This document shows, in pieces, positions 8,884 to 16,870 of a stretch of 53,316 nt of DNA. The position numbers and the translations under genes are program-made. Origin of the DNA: a gamma proteobacterium symbiont of Ctena orbiculata (GTDB lineage: Bacteria > Pseudomonadota > Gammaproteobacteria > Chromatiales > Chromatiaceae). The stretch is taken from positions 1 through 53,316 of the forward strand of contig QBVC01000036.1 in the NCBI GenBank assembly GCA_003058495.1, written 5' to 3'. The notes beneath the pieces were generated by a model. That model was not told where the DNA came from. It did no database searches and saw only the letters and a list, made by a program, of their open reading frames with translations. The first letter of the stretch is position 1; every line of letters starts with the position of its first letter.

Positions 8884-8960
8884 CGGTTTTGGATCAGCTC
8901 TTCAGATAGGAAAGTCCGGTTTGAATGAGGGCGATTTCACCACAGCTGGGATAGAACCGT

Positions 8961-8974
8961 TTGATGTTGATCAA
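8961..8974. promoter_or_regulatory. FNR/ANR-type box upstream of the convergent cytochrome gene
   Basis: TTGATGTTGATCAA has both half-sites TTGAT and ATCAA with a 4-base spacer. Its centre is about 84 bases upstream of the start codon of the minus-strand cytochrome, a plausible activator position. With the identical-type box at 263 it suggests that the nos cytochromes and this gene share one oxygen- or NO-responsive regulator. Confidence 0.68.
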
Positions 8975-9170
8975 GACAGATAAACCACTCGATCGAGCAA
9001 TCTAAGTTTAGAAACTGACAGGGATGGGATCCCTTATGTTTTGTGCCCAAATGCCGGGTGTAACAGCAGGGCGTGCCAACTGATGGAGACAATTTCAGCG
9101 ATTGAATCCAAGGAGACGCTTTAAAAAGAGATAAGCATCTGCAACGGAAGCCTCAGTCACAGGGCAAGCA

Positions 9171-9788
9171 TCAGGCCACGCTCTCCTGGATGGAGGCAGG
9201 CGTCACCCCCTGCCACATACAATCGATCAGCTCGTCATAGAGCTTGGGCAGGGGTTCCTCGAGGACCCCGTCCAGGCGCAGGTGGATCAAGCGGATGGCG
9301 CCGCCGAAGACGGAGGAGGCGATGACCCAGGGATCGCCCTCGCGGATCTCTCCCGCTTCGATTCCCTGCTGCACGATGTTGCGCATGGTCTTGAAGGGGG
9401 TGGAGCTGCAGATCGGGGGTTCGTCGGGGAGGAACTCCTGGTGTTTCGCATGCAGCACGTAGGCGATGATGTTGCGCTTGGTCTCGGTGTACTCAAAGAG
9501 CATGTAGATGATGCGGTTGCAGCTCTCCCGATAATCCAGCCCCTCGTCGACCACATCCTTCACCAACTCCTCCATCTCCCTGATCAGGTGGTGGTAGAGG
9601 GCCTTGGCAACACCCTCCTTGCCGCCGAAATGGTTATAGATCGAGCCGATGCTGACGTTGGCCTGCTTCTGAATGTCGTGTATCGAGACATTGTGAAAGC
9701 CGCGCTCGACGAAGAGGTCGAGCGCGGCGTCCAGGATACGCTTGTTGACAGAGGCGTTTTCCGGCGTGGCTTTTTTCAAATGGGGCAT
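9171..9788 (-). CDS. TetR-family transcriptional regulator
   Basis: This protein of about 205 residues begins MPHLKK. The N-terminal helix-turn-helix domain contains ILDAALDLFVERGF, VSIHDIQKQANVSIGSIYNHF and KEGVAKALY, a textbook TetR pattern. The C-terminal ligand domain is variable. The start at 9788 is chosen because an in-frame upstream extension is not TetR-like. It diverges from the methanethiol-oxidase operon. A palindrome in the shared intergenic region is probably its operator, so it likely represses mtoX and perhaps itself. The inducer is unknown; a volatile sulfur compound is only a guess. Confidence 0.88.
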   Translation of the reverse strand: MPHLKKATPENASVNKRILDAALDLFVERGFHNVSIHDIQKQANVSIGSIYNHFGGKEGVAKALYHHLIREMEELVKDVVDEGLDYRESCNRIIYMLFEYTETKRNIIAYVLHAKHQEFLPDEPPICSSTPFKTMRNIVQQGIEAGEIREGDPWVIASSVFGGAIRLIHLRLDGVLEEPLPKLYDELIDCMWQGVTPASIQESVA

Positions 9789-9849
9789 GTGACCTGTCCT
9801 GGCGCATGGCGTCTTACAGCCGATAATTATAAACAGCATAGTAAAGAAT

Positions 9850-9878
9850 TTGACAAGAATGAATATTCGTTCTACTTT
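9850..9878 (+). promoter_or_regulatory. mtoX promoter with embedded TetR-type operator
   Basis: TTGACA (9850-9855) and TACTTT (9873-9878) are 17 bases apart. Between them lies AGAATGAATATTCGTTCT (9856-9873), an 18-base palindrome with one mismatched pair. This is the usual placement of a repressor site that blocks RNA polymerase. The transcript would have a leader of about 200 bases before mtoX, whose ribosome-binding site is AGAGGAGG. Confidence 0.68.
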
Positions 9879-10092
9879 TTTTATACCGCTTACCTCACGA
9901 CCGGCTCCATCGCAGCGGGACTAGGGAGAGTCAAGACGGATTTCCAGCCGAAGCGTCATCGGCAAACAAGCGTATACGAGCAGTATTTCGATTGCCTGGA
10001 AAGGTGTGCAAGATGCGCTGGGACTACTGCGGGAGGAGGGCTGAGATAGCGAGAAACAGCAGTAAAATCAATACCAGAGGAGGTCAATAACC

Positions 10093-11481
10093 ATGTGGCT
10101 GATAAACAGAAAGCCCACCAAATCCCTTGCCTTGGCATCCGCCCTGGCGCTGGGCACCACCCTTTTCGGAGCGCTACTGCCCCTCCAGGCCGATGAGACT
10201 TGCCAGTCGCCCTACATGGCCAAGATTGTCGGTCAGGAGGATTTCGTCTATGTCTGGACCCTCGGCATCGAGGGGTTGGGCGATGGCCAGGACAAGCTGG
10301 TCACCATTGATGTCAATCCAAAGTCATCCAACTACGGCAAAGTGGTCGACAGCCTTTCGGTCGGCGGACGCAACGAGGCCCACCACTCCGGCTTCACCGA
10401 TGACCGCCACTACCTTTGGGCCGGCGGCCTCGATACCAACAAGCTCTTCATCTTCGACGTCCACAGCGATCCGGCCAAGCCCAAGCTGCACAAGGTGATC
10501 ACCGATTTCGTGGAGAAGAGCGGTGGCGTGGTCGGGCCCCATACCACCTACGCGCTGCCGGGACGCATCATGATCACCGGGCTCTCCAACAACAAGGACC
10601 ACGGCGGCCGCACCGCCCTGGTGGAGTACACCAACGAGGGCGAGTACGTGGCCACCCACTGGATGCCCACCGACCAGAACCTGCGCGGCGCGGAGAAGAG
10701 CGGTAAATACGCCGACGGTTACAACTACGATGTGCGGGTTTTGCCGCGGCGCAATATCATGCTCACCTCCTCGTTCACCGGCTGGTCCAACTATATGATG
10801 GACTTTGGCAAGATGCTGCAGGACAAGGAGGCGATGAAGCGCTTCGGCAACACCGTGGTACTCTGGAATCTCCACAGCAAAAAGCCGAAGAAGGTCTTCG
10901 ACGTCCCCGGCGCGCCCCTTGAGATCCGCTGCGCCTGGCAACCCAATCATAACTGGTGCGTGACCACCACCGCGCTGACCTCGAAGATCTGGCTCATCTA
11001 TGAAGACCAGCAGGGCGAGTGGCAGGCCAAGGCGGTGGCCGACGTGGGCGACCCCTCCAAGGTGCCGCTGCCGGTGGATATCTCCATCAGCTCCGACGAC
11101 AGCCGTCTCTGGGTCAACACCTTCATGGACGGCAAGACCCGCCTCTTCGACATGAGCGATCCCCATGCGCCGAAGCAGGTCTATGAAAAGGTGATCGGGC
11201 GCCAGGTCAACATGGCCTCCTCCAGCTGGGACAGCACCCGCATCTACTACACCTCCTCGCTGCTGGCCAACTGGGACAAGAAGGGCGAGGACAACGAACA
11301 GTACTTCAAGAGCTATGTCTGGGACGGCGGCAAGCTGGTGGAGAAGTTCGCCATCGATTTCAACAAGGAGAAGCTTGGACGGGCGCACCAGATGCGCTTC
11401 GGCGCCTACTCGCTCTATGGCGCGGTGAGGCCAGAGGATAGGGATGTCTCGGTGGCAAGCCTGCAATCGATCAGCAAGTGA
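10093..11481 (+). CDS. mtoX: methanethiol oxidase (SBP56 family), exported
   Basis: This 462-residue protein of the selenium-binding protein 56 family has an N-terminal signal peptide (SLALASALALGTTLFGALLPLQA). Family segments include GGRNEAHHSG, HSDPAKPKL, GPHTTYALPGRIMITGLSN, NYMMDFG and GRAHQMRFG. SBP56 proteins with signal peptides include MtoX, which converts methanethiol to formaldehyde, sulfide and hydrogen peroxide and needs copper. The downstream SCO and MauG genes match the mtoX-SCO-mauG arrangement known from methylotrophs and support this over a generic selenium-binding protein. A divergent TetR gene and operator control it. Catalysis on methanethiol is inferred. Confidence 0.85.
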   Translation: MWLINRKPTKSLALASALALGTTLFGALLPLQADETCQSPYMAKIVGQEDFVYVWTLGIEGLGDGQDKLVTIDVNPKSSNYGKVVDSLSVGGRNEAHHSGFTDDRHYLWAGGLDTNKLFIFDVHSDPAKPKLHKVITDFVEKSGGVVGPHTTYALPGRIMITGLSNNKDHGGRTALVEYTNEGEYVATHWMPTDQNLRGAEKSGKYADGYNYDVRVLPRRNIMLTSSFTGWSNYMMDFGKMLQDKEAMKRFGNTVVLWNLHSKKPKKVFDVPGAPLEIRCAWQPNHNWCVTTTALTSKIWLIYEDQQGEWQAKAVADVGDPSKVPLPVDISISSDDSRLWVNTFMDGKTRLFDMSDPHAPKQVYEKVIGRQVNMASSSWDSTRIYYTSSLLANWDKKGEDNEQYFKSYVWDGGKLVEKFAIDFNKEKLGRAHQMRFGAYSLYGAVRPEDRDVSVASLQSISK

Positions 11482-11522
11482 AATAGGGCAGCTACGGATC
11501 TCTAGCCGAGATCCCGGGACAA

Positions 11523-11549
11523 CCCCGGCGGGGCACTCCACCGCCGGGG
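11523..11549 (+). terminator. strong intergenic hairpin after mtoX
   Basis: CCCCGGCGG and CCGCCGGGG form a perfect 9-bp stem with a 9-base loop. A smaller stem GATCTC/GAGATC precedes it at 11497-11513. There is no T-tract, so it may be a processing or partial-termination site that raises mtoX message over the maturation genes. The next start codon is 23 bases downstream. Confidence 0.5.
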
Positions 11550-11571
11550 CTGCCGCTGCCTGGGAGCATCC

Positions 11572-13521
11572 ATGTATAGATTGTTTTTAGCCTCGCTTCT
11601 GTTTGCCGTGACCTCGGTTTCAGCCCTGTCGGCCGCCCAGCTATCCGACTCGGCCCCCGGTTACGGCAAGCTGGGTTACCCATTGCCCGAGATCGGCAGC
11701 TACGCCCTGCCATCCCTGGGCAGGGCGGCGGATGGAGAGATACTCGACAGCAGCGGAGTCAGACGCAGCCTCCACGAGATCTTCTCCGACCGCTATGTGC
11801 TGCTGGCGTTTATCTACAGCACCTGCAGCGATGTCAACGGCTGCCCGTTGAGCTCCCATGTCTTCTACAAGGTCAAGTCGGCAATGAAGCGGGACGCGGA
11901 GCTGGCCGATCGCCTGAAGATGGTCAGCCTCAGTTTCGACCCCGAAAACGACACCCCCGAGGTGATGCGGCTCTACAGCAACAACTTCCGCTATGCGGGC
12001 AAGGCGGGGGAGTGGCAGTTCATCACCACCGCTTCACAACAACAGCTGAGACCCATACTTCAATCCTACAACCAGGTGGTCCAGCAAGAGGTGGACGACA
12101 AGGGCAACCCGGTCGTGGGCTACAGCCATGTGTTAAGGGTCTTCCTTATCGACCCGGAAAAGCGGATCCGCAATATCTATAGCGTCGATTTTCTCCATCA
12201 CGAACTGATCATCAACGATCTCAAGACCTTGTTGAAACAGCAGGCGGCGCAGGGACGGATGATTCAGGCCGCTGCCAGGATCGATGAACCCGGACAACTC
12301 TCAAAGCCGGGAGATTACAAACAGGGCTATGAGGCGGAGAGCTACACGACCCGCTCCCTCGACCTGGAGTCGAGGCGGGGTGAGGCGGCGGATCTGCTTG
12401 GCATCGCCAACAATCCGCCATTGGGCCTGCCGCCGATTCCGGTGCCGGCCGATAATCCACTCACCCGGGAGAAGATCGAACTCGGCAGAAGGCTCTTTTT
12501 CGACCGCAGGCTGTCGCTCAACGACACCTTCTCCTGCGCCATGTGCCATGTCCCGGAGCAGGGCTTTACCAGCAACGAGCTGGCCATGGCGGTGGGCATC
12601 GAAGGGCGCAGCGTGCGCCGAAACTCGCCCAGCGTCTACAACTCGGCCTATGCCGCGCTGCTGTTCCATGACGGCCGCGAAGAGAGCCTGGAACAGCAGG
12701 TATGGGGCCCGCTGCTGGCGCGGAACGAGATGGCCAATCCCTCGGTGGGCTATGTGCTGCAGAAGATCCGCGGCATCGCCGACTATGACGGCAGCTTCGA
12801 GGCCGCCTTCGACGGCCGCGGGGTGAGCATGGAGACCCTCGGCATGGCCATCGCAAGTTATCAACGCACCCTTGTCTCCGCCGACTCGGCTTTCGACCGC
12901 TGGTACTACGGCGGCGACAAGCAGGCGCTCTCCGCCGCGGCACAGCGCGGTTTTGATCTCTTCGCCGGCAAGGCGGGTTGTGCATCCTGCCACCGCCTCG
13001 GTGACGACCATGCGCTCTTCACCGACAACGACCTGCACAATACCGGCATCGGTTACCGGGAGTCGATGGGCATAGTGCCGGAGAAACAGCCGATCCTGGT
13101 GGCGCCCGGCGTGGTGCTGGAGGTCGACCGGGCGGTCATTGAACAGGTCGGCGAGCCACCCCCCACCGACGTCGGCCGCTATGAAGTGACCCAGAATCCC
13201 AACGACCGTTGGAAATACAAGACCCCCGGCCTGCGCAACGTGGCGCTGACGGCCCCCTATATGCACAACGGCTCCCTCGGCACCCTGCGCGAAGTGGTCG
13301 ATTTCTACGACCGGGGAGGGGTCTCAAACGAGCTGCTCGATCCCCTGATCCGGCCCTTGGGTCTGAGTGACGCGGAGAAAGCGGATCTGGTCGCCTTCCT
13401 GCAGTCCCTCACCGGCGGCAACGTGGACACCCTGGTTGCCGACGCCTTCGCCGCCCCCGTGGGTGATGTGGGCGAGGGCGATCCCAGCTGGGTGCACGGA
13501 ACCGAAGTGGAGGTGCGCTGA
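11572..13521 (+). CDS. SCO copper chaperone - MauG-like dihaem peroxidase fusion
   Basis: This 649-residue exported protein joins two families usually encoded separately. Residues about 45-225 form a SCO/SenC thioredoxin-like domain. Its Cys pair is C85-x5-C91 (TCSDVNGCPLS), with a later His in GYSHVLRVFLIDP. After a linker, residues about 275-625 form a MauG/cytochrome c peroxidase domain. Haem sites are CAMCH at 322-326 and CASCH at 470-474, with LTAPYMHNGSLGTLREVVDFYDRGG near the end written here in parts: LTAPYMHNGS and EVVDFYDRGG. Behind mtoX the pair is expected to mature the copper or modified-residue centre of MtoX. The frame is uninterrupted across the junction, so this is a real fusion unless there is a sequencing error. 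Confidence 0.88.
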   Translation: MYRLFLASLLFAVTSVSALSAAQLSDSAPGYGKLGYPLPEIGSYALPSLGRAADGEILDSSGVRRSLHEIFSDRYVLLAFIYSTCSDVNGCPLSSHVFYKVKSAMKRDAELADRLKMVSLSFDPENDTPEVMRLYSNNFRYAGKAGEWQFITTASQQQLRPILQSYNQVVQQEVDDKGNPVVGYSHVLRVFLIDPEKRIRNIYSVDFLHHELIINDLKTLLKQQAAQGRMIQAAARIDEPGQLSKPGDYKQGYEAESYTTRSLDLESRRGEAADLLGIANNPPLGLPPIPVPADNPLTREKIELGRRLFFDRRLSLNDTFSCAMCHVPEQGFTSNELAMAVGIEGRSVRRNSPSVYNSAYAALLFHDGREESLEQQVWGPLLARNEMANPSVGYVLQKIRGIADYDGSFEAAFDGRGVSMETLGMAIASYQRTLVSADSAFDRWYYGGDKQALSAAAQRGFDLFAGKAGCASCHRLGDDHALFTDNDLHNTGIGYRESMGIVPEKQPILVAPGVVLEVDRAVIEQVGEPPPTDVGRYEVTQNPNDRWKYKTPGLRNVALTAPYMHNGSLGTLREVVDFYDRGGVSNELLDPLIRPLGLSDAEKADLVAFLQSLTGGNVDTLVADAFAAPVGDVGEGDPSWVHGTEVEVR

Positions 13522-13524
13522 GTC

Positions 13525-14118
13525 ATGAGTCCGGGGCGACGCTTCCTGGGCCTGCTGCTCGCAGCCGTCCTCCCGTTGGCGGTTTCCTGGGCGGACAGCG
13601 AGGAGCTGGGTGGCAATTTCAGACTCACCGACCACAACGGCAGGCCCTTCGAGCTGGATCAGCTCAAGGGCAGGCTGGTGCTGCTCTTCTTTGGTTATAC
13701 CTACTGCCCCGATATCTGCCCCACCGAGCTCGCGAATCTGTCCGCGGTACTGAATGCATTGGACGATCAGGCGGAGCGGGTGCAGGGCCTGTTCGTCACC
13801 CTCGACCCGGGACGCGACACCCCAGAGGTGCTGCAGGATTATGTCCGTCATTTTAACCGGCGGCTGGTCGGCTTGACCGGAAGCGAAGAGGAGGTGGCGC
13901 AAGTGGCGAGACAGTACCGTGTCAGCTATCAACGGCATGAAAGGGAGAATGGGGACTACAGCATCGACCATTCGGTCAACCTCTACCTGATCGACGCCCA
14001 GGGGGCGCTGTCCGCCGTGGTGCCGTACGGGCTGCCGCCGCAGCATCTGCTCGAGACGGTGCAAGGGCACTTGGCCGGGATGGCTGATACGGACGCCCTA
14101 TCTTCAACAGGCCGTTAG
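13525..14118 (+). CDS. SCO1/SenC-family copper chaperone
   Basis: This 197-residue exported thioredoxin-fold protein has the canonical SCO motif YTYCPDICPTEL (C-x3-C). It also has FVTLDPGRDTP, and the metal-binding His in IDHSVNLYLID. It begins 3 bases after the fusion gene, so it belongs to the same operon. It probably delivers copper to MtoX or to a cytochrome oxidase. Because its Cys spacing is canonical while that of the fused SCO domain is not, the two are unlikely to be interchangeable. Confidence 0.9.
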   Translation: MSPGRRFLGLLLAAVLPLAVSWADSEELGGNFRLTDHNGRPFELDQLKGRLVLLFFGYTYCPDICPTELANLSAVLNALDDQAERVQGLFVTLDPGRDTPEVLQDYVRHFNRRLVGLTGSEEEVAQVARQYRVSYQRHERENGDYSIDHSVNLYLIDAQGALSAVVPYGLPPQHLLETVQGHLAGMADTDALSSTGR

Positions 14119-14197
14119 GGCCCCTTGATAGTAATGAACATCCATTCAATCCTGTTGTCCGGGTTCGGCCAGGCTGCTGAAGGCGAAGGGGGTGCGG

Positions 14198-14338
14198 ATG
14201 GAGGTCTGTGCCATCGTCAACCGGGCCTTCGAGGTGGAGAACACAACCATCCTGCCGGAAATGGAGGTGGTGTGGGACGGCTTTATCTCGCTCATCGGCT
14301 GGCAGACCCAGGGGCACAAGCTGGTACCCATTTTTTAA
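14198..14338 (+). CDS. small ORF of unknown function
   Basis: The 46-codon frame (MEVCAIVNRA...LVPIF) has a purine-rich AAGGGGG stretch just upstream and ends 4 bases inside the convergent receiver-hemerythrin gene. A GTG two codons earlier is an alternative start. I do not recognise the product. It could be a remnant of a longer gene, since the frame is open for about 20 codons upstream without a start. Confidence 0.3.
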   Translation: MEVCAIVNRAFEVENTTILPEMEVVWDGFISLIGWQTQGHKLVPIF

Positions 14339-15135
14339 TTCCCGGCGCAGACCGCCGTGTTTCCGGTTGTGATATGACTGGTCAAGGATTCGAGTAAATC
14401 ATAGAGAAAGGCAATGTATTTCTTATCGTCATCCACGCCATCGAAGACATTGTCGATTATCTGATCTATTTTAGCGCCGGTGATGACCTGGTCACTGCGA
14501 CAGAGCTCATCGATCAGTTCCTTCGCATTGTCGAAAAGCCTTCTGTGTCCTTTTTGATGCGCCTTCAGATCGGGATAATAGTGCTGCAGCATGAACTCCT
14601 CTTCAAACTCAAAGTGCCTCTCAAGACTATTGAGGATCTCTTTTAAGCGCCCCTTGATCGCGTTTTGATTGTACAGCTTGGCGACACTCTTGATCTCGGT
14701 GCCGAGCTCTATATGTTGCCGGTTTACCTCCTTGATATGGGCATCCAGCTGTTTTCTGATGCAACAGTAGACCTCATGAATGAAGCGGCGCGGATCATAG
14801 GGTTTCAGGATCGCGGCGCAGACGCTTTTTTTGTTGGATTGCTGGAATATGGCGGCGCTGTCGTCAGAGGTGAGCATCAGTTTCGGTGCGTTGCGCCAAC
14901 GGAGCCGCTCCGACATGAGATCCAAGAGTTGGGCGGCGCCGATGCGCACATTTCCCGCAAGCGGCAGATCCGTATCGATGATGACCAGATCGGGAGGGTC
15001 GTTCTCAAGGATCAGATTCCAGGCAGCGGGCCCGCATTCCGCCGTCTTTACGTGAAACTTTTCCGGCGCAAGCATAAGGTTGATCAGTTGGGAATCCGTG
15101 CCCGGCGGCTCGATCAGCAGTGTCGTGAAGTGCAT
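14335..15135 (-). CDS. receiver-like domain fused to a bacteriohemerythrin domain
   Basis: The protein has 266 residues. Residues 1-125 resemble a CheY-like receiver: PDLVIIDTDLPLAG carries the central Asp, and LMLTSD and ILKPYDPRRF supply the Ser/Thr and Lys positions. Residues about 140-250 look like a hemerythrin four-helix bundle with iron ligands in RQHIELG, ERHFEFEEEFM and AHQKGHRRLF. Bacteriohemerythrins bind oxygen at a di-iron site, so this may couple signalling to oxygen, or an oxygen-binding module to a phosphorelay. No kinase gene is adjacent. Confidence 0.8.
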   Translation of the reverse strand: MHFTTLLIEPPGTDSQLINLMLAPEKFHVKTAECGPAAWNLILENDPPDLVIIDTDLPLAGNVRIGAAQLLDLMSERLRWRNAPKLMLTSDDSAAIFQQSNKKSVCAAILKPYDPRRFIHEVYCCIRKQLDAHIKEVNRQHIELGTEIKSVAKLYNQNAIKGRLKEILNSLERHFEFEEEFMLQHYYPDLKAHQKGHRRLFDNAKELIDELCRSDQVITGAKIDQIIDNVFDGVDDDKKYIAFLYDLLESLTSHITTGNTAVCAGN

Positions 15136-15362
15136 GGTTCAAGTCAGTCGTTTTCATGATGTAATAAGTGGATCCCTATCAACCCTGTGGTTCGTCTTTT
15201 TTTCATTCCGAACCAGCAATACGGGAGATCCGTTATTTATTAATAGCTTATGTTTCTTTGCTTGCTATTTGTCACACTTATAGCGGCAGAAAGCAGGGGA
15301 TATTAAGTCGTTTGGACGGTAATCGACGGGCCATTATCGAGGTGGCTGGCACCCGCATGGGG

Positions 15363-16298
15363 CTACTTTTTAAGCTCCCAAGGCGAGTTTGGATTCTTCC
15401 GACATGCATCAAACACTCTTTCGATAATCATCTCATCCCCCTTCCATACCTGGTGCTCCATGGTCTGACACTCAAGTTTGTCCTCCCGGTACTTGGCTAC
15501 CAGGGTGAATTTTCCGCGTTTGCCGCTGTTTGGGTTTTTCCAGCGCCTGGTCGCGCCCTTTTTCAGCCTGGTCAATGCCACTGCCGCGTCAGTGGCAATC
15601 TCCAGATCTTCCCCCTCAAGGAAAACCCCTTCGCCGCCGGCCGCATCCTTCGCGGCTTCTCCCAGGCTGATGAGGGCGCGGAAGGGGGCCGTGATGACGC
15701 CGGTAAACACACCGGTTATCGCACCTTCGGAGGCCTTCTGACCGGTAGTGGCTGCCTGTGCAAGCAGATAATCCACCCGGTCCAGGGTGACGGGAATGGC
15801 CTTTCGCGTCGCCCCGATCTCCTTGCGAACCGATTTAATCTCCTTGAGTATGTCTGGTACCAGCGCCCGGGTCCTGGCAACCTCCTTGCTGGATTGTTTG
15901 ACGGTGGTGGCGATTGAGTTCAGGGTCTTTATGATCTGGGGTATCGAATCGATGGTTTTGGATGCCTCGGCAAGTATCGGCGGTACGAGTTTACGTGTCT
16001 CTTCCACCTCATTGAGGATAGGCGGGACATTCAGGCGAATCGCCTCGATTTCAGCGAGGATCGGCGGAATCTGAGCCCGGGTCGCATCGACTTCCTGCAA
16101 GATCGGTGGTATCAGTTTTCTGATCTCCTTGATCTCATTCAGTATCGGATCGACTTTGCCGCTGGTGTTTTCAACCTGGGTGAGAATGGCGGGAAGGTCT
16201 TGACGTATATGCGACAACTCAATGGTGAAGAAGACGATTGCGCCTGCGATGGCGAACAGTCCTGCAGCTAACGAGTAGCTGGCAATTGCGCTTTTCAT
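15363..16298 (-). CDS. membrane-anchored 14-residue-repeat protein with surface-antigen-like C-terminus
   Basis: This 311-residue protein has one N-terminal membrane helix (residues 10-26). Six tandem 14-residue repeats follow (residues 36-119) of the type PPILxEIExIRxxI, giving a proline-punctuated coiled coil. A second helical stretch and a short Gly/Ala-rich hydrophobic segment come next. The last 80 residues (RRWKNPNSGKRGKF, then two Cys and PWELK) resemble the RT0821/Lpp0805 surface-antigen domain, also present in the gene at 19014. It is probably an envelope protein with an elongated periplasmic stalk. Function unknown. Confidence 0.65.
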   Translation of the reverse strand: MKSAIASYSLAAGLFAIAGAIVFFTIELSHIRQDLPAILTQVENTSGKVDPILNEIKEIRKLIPPILQEVDATRAQIPPILAEIEAIRLNVPPILNEVEETRKLVPPILAEASKTIDSIPQIIKTLNSIATTVKQSSKEVARTRALVPDILKEIKSVRKEIGATRKAIPVTLDRVDYLLAQAATTGQKASEGAITGVFTGVITAPFRALISLGEAAKDAAGGEGVFLEGEDLEIATDAAVALTRLKKGATRRWKNPNSGKRGKFTLVAKYREDKLECQTMEHQVWKGDEMIIERVFDACRKNPNSPWELKK

Positions 16299-16543
16299 AG
16301 TCGAAATTCCCCCGCAATATCGATCTTTATATAGCTTGTAAAACTATGGCCTTTTAGCGGAGAGCGATGCCTGACTACCATTGCGGCATATCTGGATATC
16401 GATCATTTCACCGGAGTTCAGGTTCTCCGCTTTCATCTAGTGCGCTCGAACCGGTGGAAATGCAGGCGGCGGGCAGCACCAGAAGCCATGGCCGAATGAA
16501 TTATGCTGTCGGTCTGCCCTTGCGCCAATCGTAAATCCAGGCT
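16299..16543. other. intergenic region with no gene seen
   Basis: About 245 bases without a convincing ORF. It should hold the promoter of the minus-strand repeat protein gene, but no clear hexamer pair stood out. Confidence 0.4.
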
Positions 16544-16819
16544 CTATGTTTGCTCATTCTGCAGCGCCTTCTCGGTTATTTGATGGTAGAGATGGAAGGC
16601 CTGGGCAACCAGTTGCTCGTACTCGGGATATTTTGAGACAAGCAGCTGGACCTTGTTTGCATCCTGAAATACAAGCTTGAGGTAATCTATATCCACCTGG
16701 CTGAGTTTCTCGCCGGCGTCAACTTTGTCCTTCAAGGCGATTGCCCTGGGCAAGCGCTGCTTTTCAAAGCGCTCCAGCAAAGCGGCTATTACACCTTCAT
16801 CTTTCGCGGAATTGGACAT
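16544..16819 (-). CDS. small soluble protein of unknown function
   Basis: This 91-residue, highly charged, helical protein (MSNSAKDEGVIAALLERF...) has no signal peptide, cysteine or recognisable motif. A central segment reads GEKLSQVDIDYLKLVFQD. It lies 51 bases downstream of the HlyD-family gene on the same strand and could share its transcript. The composition is consistent with a real gene; the family is not recognised. Confidence 0.6.
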   Translation of the reverse strand: MSNSAKDEGVIAALLERFEKQRLPRAIALKDKVDAGEKLSQVDIDYLKLVFQDANKVQLLVSKYPEYEQLVAQAFHLYHQITEKALQNEQT

Positions 16820-16870
16820 TTCGCTACCTCGTGAATCTGTTTAAAAAACCCGTTGACAGGCAGGCTTGTA

